Positions 34,984-48,010 are shown, counted from the first letter of the stretch. The stretch is 64,000 nt of DNA from Warburgia ugandensis (GCA_035236585.1 CP141126.1:65511414-65575413); one strand, 5' to 3'. Program-made: numbers and translations. The notes: a model not told the origin generated them from the sequence alone.

Positions 34984-35566
34984 AAGAGAGAATGGAGAAG
35001 GAGAAGAGGAAGAGGAAGAGTTTAAGAGGAGAGTGGGAAGGGGAAAAAAGAAACGGTTTCCTCTTCACCTTGGAGAGCGAGAGAGAGAGGATCACAGTGA
35101 GACGATGGTTGCCTCTTTTAAAGCCCTCTCCTTCTAATTTAGCTCATCCCCTTTGGAAACTTCTCCACCTTAGCATCTTTCCTTCTCCATTCTATTTCCC
35201 TTTTGTGAATGATTCCCAATTAAGCTCAATTATCTTTTAGGAAACTATCCTATCCATTTTTGTGAGTGATCTGGTCCATCCAATGCTCTTTAGGATAATC
35301 TGCACCATTAACTTTTGATCTTAGCCATCCATGCCTCTTTTGGTAATCAACAAAATAAAAGACCAAATTAGAATAATTTGAACTATACATTAATCATCTA
35401 ATAAGCTCTAATGATCATCTGACCATTAATTTTAACAAATTAATGATTGGATGGTCAATTAGAGCAAAATTCAAAATCAAGCTAAATTTTGCAAATTTGA
35501 AGGGTTAGATGATCTAATGGAATGCTAGATTAGGGGTATTTTGACCAAAATTGAATACTTAACACA
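34186..35566 (-). mobile_element. Partial 3' LTR of the Athila-like element
   Basis: On the minus strand this begins TGTGTTAAGTATTC at 35566, directly after a purine tract (GTTTGGGG), the usual order of polypurine tract and 3' LTR. It extends to about 34186, where CACTA-II motifs start, so its far end is missing or displaced. It is purine-rich on the plus strand between 34290 and 35100. It could not be aligned with the 158 bp of the other LTR visible at 63843-64000, because different parts of the LTR are present. Confidence 0.5.
34916..34979. repeat. (GA)n microsatellite
   Basis: An AG run preceded by a short TG run, within the purine-rich part of the Athila-like LTR. It produces long arginine/glutamate and serine/leucine ORFs on the two strands (34715-35240), which are not genes. 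Confidence 0.96.
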
Positions 35567-35576
35567 CCCCAAACTA
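35567..35576 (-). other. Polypurine tract of the Athila-like element
   Basis: On the minus strand this reads TAGTTTGGGG directly before TGTGTTAAG, which is the plus-strand priming site next to a 3' LTR. The preceding TGCTAGCAAAATGC is typical context in this branch, as I recall it. Confidence 0.55.
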
Positions 35577-37828
35577 GCATTTTGCTAGCACTAAGCAAAA
35601 CATGCAAAAAAACCAAATTCCAAAATTTATTTTTAAGTCAACTCCTCTTTTTCTTCAAAGAATTATCTTCAATAAGTTATTAACTTTAGCAAACTAATAA
35701 AAACAACTGAAGAATTCAAAACCCTACCTATATGCTAAAGTCATTCCACTTAAGCTCAGATCTCAAAGTGAGTGTGTAAGTATACAATCTACATATATAA
35801 TCTTTATCTCTAAGTAGACTTCTAACTTTTAAACTCTATATGAAATATGTTTTGAGCTCAATCCTCACTAATGACATACACTTAGAAACAAAATCTCTCA
35901 GATAGAGGGTTCAAATCATATCTCTCTTTTAATTATGTGAGCTAAGTTAATAAAAGTAAATTTATCTCACATATATTGATGAAGAATAGTAGCTATTAAG
36001 GAATTTAATTTTGATCCCTTTAGAATGGATGCCATTAACTTTGAATATTTAGAAATACTTCTTTTTTAGATCCTATCCATTCATATCCTCATCAATACTA
36101 TATTTCTCCTAGAATCAATAGGTCCTTAATTGGAATGAAATGTAAGCTTAGGACAGGGTACCAAAGAAAGGGTATAAGGGTACTCAAAGTTTCTTCAAAA
36201 ATAAGTAGTGGTTTTCTATTAAAGTTGACAAGTCTTCTTTACTTTGTTGAAGTGAATATTTCTTTTCCATTTTTTTTCTCATTCTTCAAACTTTTTTTCT
36301 TATACTTTTTCTCTTTCTATTTCAACCTTTTGAAGAACATTTCTTTTCTTAATATTCACTTTTCTACTTTTATTGCAACTAACAAGTATATTTCTTCATT
36401 CATCTCTACTTATCTTTCAAAGAAAATGGGTAATGGATACTTTATACTAGGTTAATATGGGTAAAGGTAAATTGAGTGACAAAAGAGAAGACATATATAA
36501 AAGGCTCAATTGGCTGACTAATGGTAAAACTATTTTTGGGTAGGCTTTATGTTTCTATGTTAACAACAAGGATGGACTAAATCATTTTCTAGGTTTCCTA
36601 TAATTTATCAGATTCATTGAACTTTTAAAATTTTAAAGGTAATATTCTAAAAATTCATGTAATTAGCCAAATTTTAGAGTTGATGGGATCAATTTTCTTT
36701 AAGCACACTAAAGAAAATTAGGAACATTTATAACCTTTCAAAAAGAATGAATGGCTCTAAAACTCAGTTTATAGGTCTCCATATAATTTCTTTCGGATCT
36801 CTAAGTTATAACTATTTATCAATCTAGACCATCTATATGTAGCTACATGTACAGATGTAATCTGAGACTTTGCTTTCATGGAACACTTTAGAAAATGAGT
36901 AAAATGATGAATTAATCATGTTCAGTACCATTAATAAGACAAAGTTATCTTGATTATACTTTAAAAAATCCAATTCTTAGCATAGTGTAGGAATTGACCC
37001 AAAAATTTTTTCAAAAATTTTCTCTCTATTTTTTTGATTGAAAAATTAAGGAAATCAACTAAAAACCTAAAAAAAAACTAGAATTTTCTAGAATTCTACA
37101 CCCCCAACCTGTTAGAATCATTGTCTTCAATATTTAAAAAGTAGGACCTAAAATGAATATGGGTGATGTAGAAAACAACAAAAAGAAAAAAAACTTTGGG
37201 TTGCCTCTTAGTAAGCGCTAAGTTTAATGTCTTTAGCCAAACATATTTAAATGTACCCTAATCTAGACCTAACTGCTACTGAGTTTTCCTAATCCTAACA
37301 ATGAAATGGCAAGATTTCTCACGCCACTTCAGAATCTCACGATAGTCAATATTTTTCGTCCACCATAAAATTCTTGGTGATGGTAGCATTAGAACACAGT
37401 AGACTACCACAAATGTAAATTGAGTGAGACCACTCTGATGATCTCTTATCTTCAAAATTTCATAGTAATCAATATATTTCCTCCACCTTGAAAATTTAGA
37501 TTATGTAATCTCTGTCACAATGTGAAGTACCACAAATTTGAATTCTATTGAACCAAATGAAGATGGATGGTTCTCCTTTTCCCTTACATTTTCCTGAAAT
37601 TGGGGTATTGACTGATCATGCCTTTCCAAAAAAGGTTGTTCTAGTATTGATAGAGGAGGGAACATGGTTTTGCTTATACATTGAGTATCTTCTTGTGTGT
37701 ACCCTAAAGTTGGTTGATGTATGACTAGTGCATCACTGGACTCTTTCTCTTTGTGTTATTAGCACAGGAAAGATTTTAGGTGGGCCTAATTTCTTATCTA
37801 ATGGTTGTTTAGTTAAGGTCTATAGGTC
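35577..37828. other. Non-coding 3' part of the Athila-like element
   Basis: This 2.25 kb AT-rich stretch has no reverse transcriptase, RNase H or integrase motif in any frame. The plus-strand ORF at 36135-36455 is phenylalanine-rich and has no family motif. By position this is where pol should be, so pol has been deleted or replaced. Confidence 0.55.
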
Positions 37829-38464
37829 TCATTCAGGTACATCTTCTACATTGCAAGGCTCAATTAGGATATCAAGCTTTGAAAGGGGTTCTAATAATGA
37901 TGGGAGGGGAATGGACTTACTCAATGGAAGTTCCTCGAATTGAGGTTTCCATTTTTCTGTATCCATGATAGGAACAGAATCAAGGAGGGCATTAACTTCC
38001 TGTATTAATGCATCCTCATTAAACTCATTAAAATGGGCCAAACAGGCCTCATGTGGGTTTGACAAAGAAGATGACTGAAACTGATCTTGCACACTTGAAT
38101 TGATCATGTTGACACTGTACAAGTCATCAATGGTTTCTTTAGGTTGCTGACCGATGTTGAAGATATTTAGCTCCAATGTCATATTGCTAAAGGAAAATTC
38201 CATGACGTTATTTCTACAATTGATTAAGGCATTGTACGTAGCCAAAAATGATTGTCCCAGGATAATTGGTATTTCATTCATCTCATTGACCACCAGTTGT
38301 GTATTTAGAACTAGAAAATCTACAAGGAAGCAAAATTATTCTACTTGGACTAACACATCCTCTATTACCCCTTTCGGTATTTTCAAAGAATGATCAACTA
38401 GTTGGAGTGTAGTAGATGTAGGTTTCAATTCACCCAGACCTAGCTGTTCATATACCGAGTATGG
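37829..38464 (-). pseudogene. Athila-like protease region (C-terminal piece)
   Basis: On the minus strand, the frame starting at the insertion boundary reads SVYEQLGLGELKPTS and later IEDVLVQVE. A stop follows, then EIPIILGQSFLATYNALIN and MTLELNIFNI. This is the well-conserved stretch after the protease active site in Athila/Tat elements (ILGRPFLAT is the usual form). After it come a spacer and a PIMDTEKWKPQFEELP segment that normally leads into the reverse transcriptase; here the frame stops at 37829 with no reverse transcriptase. The aspartyl protease would have processed the Gag-Pol polyprotein. The N-terminal piece, with the active-site region, lies at 60589-60850. Confidence 0.82.
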
Positions 38465-39030
38465 TGTAACACCCCTAACTTTTATAATGAAATTGAGAAT
38501 TTCAAGGAAAAATCAGGTTGGAATATTAGAGTTATTAAAAATGCAATTCTCATAGAAGTACAATCAAAGGATAAGACATGTATAATTGTAAACATACTCA
38601 ATGAACCCTTCAGAATGACTATAAGCACGACAAATTCTGAATTCAGATGAAAAATCCTTATTTTTCTACATTTTTAAGAAAAAGGGTAAAATGGTAATTT
38701 TACTCGTAACCAAGACCTAAAACATACAAATTTAGAATGTACTCAGAAATACGAATCCAAGCCACTAAGTACGTTCAATTCCGAGTTCATGGGAATAAAC
38801 ATTATTTTCTCCATTTTTGGAATTAAAAGGGCAAAATGGTCTTTTCACACCCATGGGCCCACTAGGGACCCACAAAGGAATCCAATGGCCAGAAAATGTG
38901 TAATCATGAGTCAAACCACTACCACCTGCCAATGGAGAAGGAGGTGGTAGTGGGAATCCAATGAACATTGAATAATGAAAAGAATTGAACATGATAATTA
39001 CATGTAATCATAGAAAAATCCAAAAATCCT

Positions 39031-39038
39031 TATAAATA
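39031..39038 (+). promoter_or_regulatory. TATA box of the chromovirus 5' LTR
   Basis: TATAAATA lies about 570 bp inside the LTR and is conserved at the matching place in the 3' LTR (56703-56710), supporting it as the element's promoter. Confidence 0.6.
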
Positions 39039-40932
39039 ACTCATAAAAAAACTCAAAAATTTTCTTAATGTTCTTCACGAGGTCCTTTACCATGTGGTAA
39101 ATTCATAGCTCCAAAATCCTCCCCAATCTTCTCCAAAATTTTCTTGTTTCCTTCTTCTCTCACTTTTGCTGGGAGAGTGTCCACAGACGCACTTGACAGA
39201 CAACGCGTCATCCCCGATGAACCAAGGGTTCTGCCTAGGAAACCCTATGTGAATTAGCCATCCATTTATAGCTAGTAACTTTTAATCTTAACCATTGGAT
39301 CTGTTCAGACAGAGGACATCTACAAAAGCCTTAAGAAATTTTGGTGATCCTCCTTTGGGATTGCTGGGAAATTCAAAACGAAAACCAAAATGGTATTGGG
39401 TATCGCCTCTGGTAGTATACTCTTCTTATTCCAGCCAATCTAACAAGTAAACCTTAATCTGGCACCATTGAAACTCTTTAGGGAGGGGTGATCTACAAAA
39501 GCCCCAAGGTTTCACTCCATCTCCAGCAACGCCAAAGGAGAAATCTAACTCTGTATATTTTTTGGAGTTTAGGGCTCCTTATATCTTCTTCGGCATAATT
39601 TCTTCTTCTCCGGTGATCCTATCATCACCGGATTGGCATAGGTAAGTGCACCTTTCTTCCCCCTTTCACTTTTGGCATTTAGTTTGGGTTTTTCGGCATC
39701 TAGGGGATCTCCTCGGCCGTTGATCCATCAAAGATGATGGATCTGGCAATAGGGTTGAGATCCACCATCTTGGACGGCTTAGATGAAATCTCTGAGCTGT
39801 TGGATGGATTTTTGCGGACCAAAAACCCCAAGAGATGAAATATCCTCTGATAATCAAGGATGGAGGATATCCAGCCATGGGTGATCCAATGGTCCAGATC
39901 TGAACCATCTCCCCTATTGCCAGTTACCTCCATCGACCTCCTATAATAGGCGATAACGGGCTCTGGCTGCTAGTCACCCCCACACCTATTAGCCCAAATT
40001 TGATCTGGGCCGTCCAAATTTTAAGCTAGAATCTTATTTTTACAATTAAGATTTCAATTCAACTTTGATTTTAGATCTAAAAGCTTCTATAGGTTCCTTG
40101 TCTCTTGTAGAAGTTACTAAACTCATTAGATCTGTGTTTCCAATTGTCTTTACATGTGATAGTTAGTAAAATCCATACCAATGGCATGGGATTATGATCC
40201 AAATGACTTTAAAATGAAAATCTGAATTGATGGATGGGTTAGAGGTCCCAAAACCTTGGGGATCATGATCACAATAAAATATCTTGGTTTATAGATCAAT
40301 TAAATAAAAAAATATAGTAAGATCCAATCTCATCCCTTAAATCAGGCTAAAATCTTAGAATCCAAATTCCAATATCAATTTAACTCCAAATTGGGATTGG
40401 AAAGTTGGGTTGGATTCCTCTTGATGAGGAGAACCTACTAAACCAATAAAATTATAAATTAAATTCATGAAAATTTATGTATTTAAGTAGATAAGAGTAC
40501 TAATATCCTTGATCTACAAGATATGGAATGATCAGATCATTCAAACCATTTTGGATGATGATCTAATAATATAATAACTTAAATAAATGGGTTAGATGGA
40601 ATTGAATTGGTAGATCTTAAGAGATCTAGCCTTAAAAGTAGTAAAATCCATAAAAAAATGAATGGAAATCTCCTTGATCAAGGATGATTGGTGTAACATT
40701 TAAAATTTTAAGATTTTCGGAAAAATTAAATTGAGAAAAGAGATGTGCTTGAAAAATGGAGTCTAATGCCACTAAAAACACTAAAATCGGAGATCGGAGT
40801 AAAAATGTTGAATTATTTTAATTTAAGTATTTAAATGAAAATAAAATAAAAATACAAATAAATAAAAGGTAATAAGAAATATATGTAAGAGTAAGCAAGA
40901 GGGAGGGTGACCAAAATGCACTCTCCTCCCCC

Positions 40933-41047
<115 letters not shown>

Positions 41048-41489
41048 GTGAATAGTCATGCACCCCGGCAAGATGCCCTTGGAGCAGCCAGGCTAAGGTA
41101 AGATAGTCCCCACCTCTCTCTTCCCATCTTTTTAAAGGCGTATCAACCTGTAAATGCCAAAAAATGGCGTGAACCTGCCGTTTTCTAGTAAAGTTTAGGC
41201 ACAAATGTCTTTTCATGGAATAACTTGATAAAATGTGTCAGATGAGGATCTGGACTATTCATCTTGAGTGTGATGATGTAAGGAACAAACCCATGAAATT
41301 TCATGACGATCATATGACTAGGGATGCCGGAAACCCCAAAAATAGTATGATGGGAGTTTTCAAAAACATAATAAAAATTGTGAAAAAATGATAAATTTAG
41401 GAGGAATTTGTGAAAATAGAGGGTGAAAATGAAACGTACTTGAAAAACTGGATACATAGGTGTGAAAATTGCAAAAAACATAGCACTTG

Positions 41490-41870
41490 GGGTAGCCGGC
41501 AACAGCGAACTAGTCCGGTCGTTGTTCCCGGCAACGGCAACTCGCATCGGGCTGAGGACGCACACGCACAACATAGGAGATGCATACCACACAGGAGATG
41601 CATGGCACAACATGCATGCACCATGTGGGAAGAAAATGAGTTGGCCTGGGAGTGCCATGCAGCGCAATGAGCGCGTGTCATGTGCATGTGGTGCGACTTG
41701 CACGCTTCACGTGGTGCGGCACTACGAACATGCGCCACGCGCACTGTTTTTCCACCACACGCAGAGTGTGTCTATAGACGAGTGATCCACGTGCATTGGT
41801 TTTAGATGCATGCCACACGCGCAGCGTACATGCGTGCGGATGGCACCCGCCACACGTGCAGCGGGCCCTT
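41490..41870. other. CpG-rich island inside solo LTR 3
   Basis: It is rich in CACGCGCA, GTGCGGC and GCATGCACC words, unlike the AT-rich surroundings. It sits downstream of the CT run, in a part of the LTR comparable to the island of solo LTR 2. Confidence 0.7.
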
Positions 41871-42611
41871 TGTCTGGTTTTTGACCCTTTATTTATAAAA
41901 AATGTGATTTTAGGAGCTACAGAGGTCCAAATCATGATCCAAAAGAGGCATTGTGATCATCTGAACAAGGTGGACCTAGATTTAAGACAAAAATCTAGTT
42001 TGGAGCAACTTTTTACTAACCAAACTACTAAGCACTATTCAATGACTTAGATTAAGCCGACTAATGGATGATCAAACTTTAGATTTTGGTTGTATATGTT
42101 AAACATGAAATGATTATGAGATTAGAAGAATAGGTCCTATTGAATTGTCAAGAAACAATAATCCTAATGATTGATCTAAGTAGTCCCTTGAGAGGTGTTG
42201 ATCAAAGAATGATCAGACCATCAGATCGACACCCGATCACAAAGATAACTGTGGTTTACTAAACGAAGTAGAAAATGTAGGGATCATGGAGAAAATGAGA
42301 GGCATAACAATTAATAATGATTTATGGTGTGACAGGTACATCAGGGCATACACCTTGATATCGTTTACGCATTTGTTTGGGATATTGTGATACCGAGGTA
42401 GGTGATTTCATTCACAAATTTTTCATGATTCTCAATGATGACTTGGTGATTTCAGCATGTAGTTTCTCATGTGCATGCTATCTTTGGGGTGGTTCTTGCA
42501 TGCACTATTTTTGATATATTTCATGATATTCACTTGATTATTGGTATTTTTGACATGTGGGAGTCGCTTTGTCTTGATGTTTGAGACTATTGATCCTATG
42601 GTAGGATGCAT

Positions 42612-42810
42612 TTCTTCACCCCGTGAGTGCCTGAGTGCTCGTGAGGGTGAAAGGGTGAAAGCGGGCATGCAATGCTACTTTTTGTGAGTGCTTGAGTGCC
42701 CGAGTGCCCGTGAGGGTGCAAGGGTGAAAGCGAAAGTGGAACGCGTTGTTTCTGTGAGTGCCCGAGTTCCTAAGTGCCCGTGAGGGTGAAAGGGTGAAAG
42801 CGGCTAGTGC
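42612..42810. repeat. Minisatellite of three G-rich units in solo LTR 3
   Basis: Three units share GTGAGTGCC(T/C)GAGT and then CGTGAGGGTG(A/C)AAGGGTGAAAGCG, spaced about 70 bp apart (starting near 42621, 42687 and 42755). Each is followed by a variable spacer. The minus-strand ORFs here (42432-42897) come from the repeat. Confidence 0.85.
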
Positions 42811-45800
42811 CGAGAGCTGACCCCACATTACAGTGAGTGTACTTGAGACACTCATAGGGCTTGACTGTATATGATGTTCGATACTTTTGTGATGCATTCA
42901 TGTGTTACCAGATTTTCTTGGATTGTGCATGTCCTGATATCATGATTGATGATATCTTATTTATTTCATGGACTTGGTATGTCCTTCATCGTGTAATTTA
43001 AGGCTTTATACATATGTTTGATCATCTTATGATCTTTATGCCTTGTGCCATGTGATTGTTTTTTATTGAGTTTACTTTGAATGTATATCACCTACACAAG
43101 CATGGCTTGTTGAGGCATTGCTTTGTTTTGCAATGTCTCAGAATCAGAGCACGACAGTCAGAAAGGGAAGCAGGTGGACTAGAGTGGAGATGGATGGGGG
43201 CTTACCAGATACTGTCAGATTCAGAGACAGAGTAGTGTACATTTGTTGGACTGGTATTGGATATTTGGAATTCTACTTAGTTGTTGTATATATTGATAGA
43301 TTAGGCCCATATCACTGTATAGTATTCATATGCTTTTACATGGATGGCATGGTGATCTTGGACAGACCCTGGAGCTTTGGAACTTTCACTATCATGTATC
43401 TTTACAGTTGTAAAATTTCACCATGGTTTTAAATTGTGAGCATGCTCAAAAGGTTTACTTTTGGTTTTGTTTCTTCAGTGTAGTTTTTGAGGTGAAATGA
43501 CCCTCAGGGTTTTCTTCATTGGTATTTTTCTTAACACTGTGAAAAGTTTTTTTTTTAATTATGAGTTTTAAGTTCTGGGATCCCATCTATTTTCTATCAA
43601 TAAACTATTATTATTTTCGTATACATATGGAAAAGGATTTGGAAAACCCGAGGTGTCACAATTGGATAGTGTGGATGTAGTTGGATGATGGTATGAAGTT
43701 AATATCATATGGATTGATGGACTTGATGATGATGATTTGGGATAGATTAAGATCTATGCCCTTAAACTAGATAAAATGACTTAAAATCTTCTTGATCTGC
43801 TGGATCAAGAGGGATCAGATCATTCAATGAGATGCATCAATGGTCTAATGATGAAATCACATTAAGAAAATGTATTAGATCTTAAGGAAAATGAAAGATC
43901 AAGATCTAAACTCTAAAAGAGATTAAACAACTATGACTGTTGGATCATGATCAATAGTTACGGCATGTTAAATTTTCATTTAAATTATTGAATGTTAGTA
44001 TAATTGTCTTTTTATTTCTTAGTAGATTTAAATTGTTAGACTTATTTATTTATGCTTTAATGCTTATGTTATGAAAATTACATTGAAAATGTAATTAAAT
44101 GAAAATAGAGTTGAAGAACAATTACATGGAATGAATGACATGGATTTAATGATAATAAGGGCAATCGTTGTAGGATAATATAAGGAATATAAATTCCTTG
44201 GCCCAAAATAGGAGAATAATGAAACTCCATGAATGACATTTTAAATGTTCATGGATTTAATTAAAATCAATTAGAAAGAGTACTTAGGGTTAAAATGGTC
44301 ATAGGAACCTTTTGAAAGGTTGAGTTAAGGTCACCCTAGTGGATGATGAACATGGTGGTTAAGAGGGTTCTCTAATAGAGCCTCGCTCTTCCCCCACCTT
44401 CTGTTGATGTTTGTGAGGTCTAAATGCCTCCTTACATGAGGATTGAAGTAATCACTTTGTGTTCAACCATTCAGCTAGTAAGCCTTAGCCAATTTGACAT
44501 AAGAGAAACTGTCTAGACTTAGGATGGAATAATCTATCCTCAACCAGTAAAACATTAACTAGTTGAGTAATAATAATAAGAATATAAAAGGTTCGTAAAT
44601 CATTTAATCCTAATAAAAATTATAAGCAAGATAAGGATGATCAGATAAGATCTAGAGGATCTTGAATGATAAAAAACAATAAGAATACTAATGTTGTATT
44701 ATGTATGTGTAGAAAAATATAGATAGAGAACCCAAACCCTTGATCAAACATGATTCAAGGAAAATTAAGGCATCCCTTATAGGAATACATGAAGAAAGAA
44801 TACTTGTATAGAGGAATAACTTGATGCGTATGGTTTGATAGATATATGAATCATGACCATGATGGGCAATGTGGAGTGAATACCACTTCAGATGTATGAA
44901 TTAAGACCATGATACCACTTTGAGGTAGGTGGATGTATAAGAATGTATTAAGGATTCATGTGTATACATACATGATCTTCTGTTTAGAATTATAGACCTT
45001 CATGATATAAGTATATTTGGTACCTTACCATGATAATGATCCAACCACAAGATCCAACTAAGTGAACCAACCCCATGATCTAATTCAACTGATCCAATCT
45101 AATGATCTAATCAAATGAGGTGAAAGTAATGAGATGTGTAGACTAAGGAAACCCTAAGAATAAAGCATAGAAAATATTCCAGCCTTAGTTAAATAGACAC
45201 ATCATCTAATATGTATAGTTAAATAGACACATTGTCTCTATGTACAATGTATTTTACATACAAGCATGATGGCTTATGATTTTGTTTTACATAGTATTAG
45301 GACTGGGGATGCTTTGTTAGGGAAGTTATGAGGGTTTGGCCACCTGCTTCCTGAAATTTATATAATGGATACCATGCCCAAAAAGAGGCTAAATGTAGGG
45401 TGGGGCAATCATGGGAAGCTGCCACTGTGGCCGCCATGGTCTCCCCCATGTGGACATGGATTTGTTATTTTCACAGTTGGTATCAATGGATTATCATGCA
45501 GTTATCTGGGCGTGCTATATAGATTGAGACTGCGGCATAGTAGTCCTGAAGTATTTTGCATTATGATGAATATATGATAGGCATAGTGTAATGCCATGGC
45601 ATGATGAGATGCCACTGCATGAGTTCCTGGAAAGAAAATCCCTGTATGAGGATTGGCTGAATATTGATCTCCTAAGTGGAAGTATAGTCAAGGGAAAGAA
45701 CAATTTTTGAGCAATTTTCACTATTTTAACATATTTATCTTATACTACATATGTACTCTATGTTGAGATAACTCATGAGTAGATAAACATGATGGAATAA

Positions 45801-46119
45801 TGACTGATGTATGTATTCTTACTTTAGTGAAGTAGTATATTTTTGTATCCCCTACCAAGCATAGCTTGTTGAGATATTATAAATATTTGAATGTTTACAA
45901 TATCTTAGAAACAGAGAAGGAGAATTAGGAGCTCAAGATGGTAGAAGGCTTGAAGAGAATAATTAATTAGGGTATGTCCCTTGAAGATATGTAATTTTTA
46001 TTTGAGAGCCTTGTATTGTATTGTGAGTTTTTAATGTAAGGTGAGGTTTAAAATTTGGGTTATGTAATTATAATATAGGAGCTGTGTAAGAGTGAACTAC
46101 TAGATGATTCTTGGTATTC

Positions 46120-46125
46120 AATAAA
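46120..46125 (+). terminator. Polyadenylation signal of the chromovirus 5' LTR
   Basis: AATAAA lies about 185 bp before the LTR end. It is conserved in the 3' LTR (60399-60404), and again in the inverted LTR segment (55005-55010). Confidence 0.5.
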
Positions 46126-46309
46126 ATTTTATTTTATACAAAATGTCTATGTGTATTGTGTACCTTGTGGTGAGGCTTGGGTTTTGTTACAAATTAATTT
46201 TAAAGAAAAGAATTTTTACTGTATTGTTTATGAAATTTTTGTACCATTAAGGGCCCTGCCTTTGAAAAATGTATTACAAAATGTGTTACAAAAACCTGGG
46301 TCATGACAT

Positions 46310-46322
46310 TTAGTATCAGAGC
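46310..46322 (+). other. Primer binding site of the chromovirus
   Basis: Directly after the 5' LTR the sequence TTAGTATCAGAGC is close to TGGTATCAGAGC, the complement of the 3' end of initiator methionine tRNA that primes minus-strand synthesis in chromoviruses. Confidence 0.85.
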
Positions 46323-46433
46323 CATTCATCCAGTCACTCATAGCCCCAATATGTCCAAAGTAATAATCCAAATTAGGATATATTAGAAATGGGTTAAGTA
46401 GAATACTTATATAGAAATATGGGTTTTGAGCAG

Positions 46434-47530
46434 ATGCCACCAAAAATGACAACTAGGTAGACAGCTCAAAGTGAACTAGAGATTATTATGGAAGGATCAT
46501 CTGGGAATAATCTGGAGGAGGTGATGATTAGGGTATTGAACAATATTCTTCCTTAGCTTATACAACCTCAGGCAACTCTAGTTGAAGCACAAAGCATTCA
46601 GGCCTAGGTTCAACCTGACGTAGGACTCAATGCTCCTATACCAAAAAGGATACTCCAACTCCAGTACAGGATAATTCTTCACCTGTACCTAGTGGAGTGT
46701 AGGAAACCTGTCAATTAACACCTGAAAAGATAGACAAGATGGTGGAAAGGTTCTAGAAGATGGTTATCAGCTACAATGACAAGAGTGATGCCGAGAAAGC
46801 TGAAGAATGGATCTATGAAGTAGAAAAGACCTTCAGTGTATTGAGAACTCCAGAGAATCTAAAGGTCTAGTTGGCCACATATATATTGAATTAAGACGTA
46901 GCTTTCTGGTGAAGGTTAGCACAAAGGAATTTCTTCTCCAATACTGAAGAAATTCCATGGGAAAAGTTTAAGGAAATTTTTAATGAAATTTTTTTTCTGG
47001 TCCATGTTCAAGTCCAAAAGGAGGAGTTCCTAGATCCACGACAGGGAAACCTTTCAATTGTTGATTATGAAAATAAGTTCAATCAACTAAAGAGATTTGC
47101 AAGCCATATATGTGATACTAAAAGGCATATGGTAGATCATTTTATGGAAGGGTTACACTCAGCGCTAAGGACGAAGGTGCTAGGATCCAAACCTACAACT
47201 ATGACCGAGTTTGTGGAAATGTATTCTAAATTCGAAGTAGACTATAAGAGAAATCAATTCACCAAACATGGAGGAGGGGGGCAATTATCATCAAAAATCC
47301 TTCAAGAAGGGCAAGAGACCACCAAACAACTTCAGGCCTTCTAGGGAAATCAAGCTAAACGGAAACCATGCCCTACTTGTAGAACATATCATTCAGGCTA
47401 TGTGTGCCCTTGCTCAACACCACAACCACCATGACCTCCTATCAAATGCTACAAATGTGGCGAGTTAGGGCCTTTCCTTAATAACCGTAACCAACCCTTG
47501 GTAGTTGAGGGTGCAAAATCTGAGAATGTA
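46434..47530 (+). pseudogene. Chromovirus gag pseudogene
   Basis: The likely start is the ATG at 46434 (MPPKMTTR then a stop). The capsid region is readable as short islands: DKSDAEKAEEWIYEVEKTF (about 46780-46840), SVIDYENKFNQLKRFA (about 47055-47100), and MVDHFMEGLHSALRTKVLG (47129-47185). A zinc-knuckle remnant CYKCGELGPFLNN is at about 47448-47486; its usual histidine and last cysteine are not intact. Gag would package element RNA into cytoplasmic particles. Numerous stops and shifts between islands mean it is not translatable. Confidence 0.8.
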
Positions 47531-48010
47531 CCGTGTCATTAAGGAAGGGTGTTAACCATTACTGACAGAGAGGATGGTACATCTAATGTAGTTATTGAAG
47601 GTACATTGCTAGTATTTAATCACCATGCCAAAGTATTGTTTGATTCTCAATCTACCCATTCTTTCATATCATGTGTATTTGCATCTAGTATACAATTAAT
47701 AGTGGAGAAATTGGGATTATATCTAGATGTGATGACATTAGTGGAAAAAATAGTTAGATTATAGGAATATCTTCAAGATGTACTTGTTGAAGTACAGGGG
47801 TAAAGAATGGGTATTGACCTCATTTTACTAAACATGGTAAATTTTGACATTATATTAGGTATAGATTGGCTAGCAAAATATGGGGTAATTATAGACTGCC
47901 TAAAAAGAAAATCACTTTTAACATACTGGGAGAAGGAATGTTAGTATTGCATGGAAAACCAAGTGGCTTGGACAAATCCATTATATCAGCTATGAAGGCT
48001 GCCAAATATG
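47531..48010 (+). pseudogene. Chromovirus protease pseudogene
   Basis: The active-site loop reads VLFDSQSTHSFIS (47633-47671). The family normally has Asp-Ser-Gly, so glycine is replaced by glutamine. Downstream, the conserved FDIILGIDWLAKYG (47849-47889) is intact, followed by KITFNILGEG-like and SAMKAAKYVSKG. The protease would have cut the Gag-Pol polyprotein. Both the substitution and the stops would inactivate it. Confidence 0.82.

Noticed and set aside
34715-35240. Overlapping ORFs of 85-126 codons on both strands
   Set aside because: They come from the GA run and purine-rich LTR sequence; frames on both strands are open because GA repeats have no stop codons.
41185-41935. Several ORFs of 85-172 codons on both strands
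   Set aside because: All lie in the CpG-rich part of solo LTR 3 and overlap each other in opposite strands; none shows a conserved motif.
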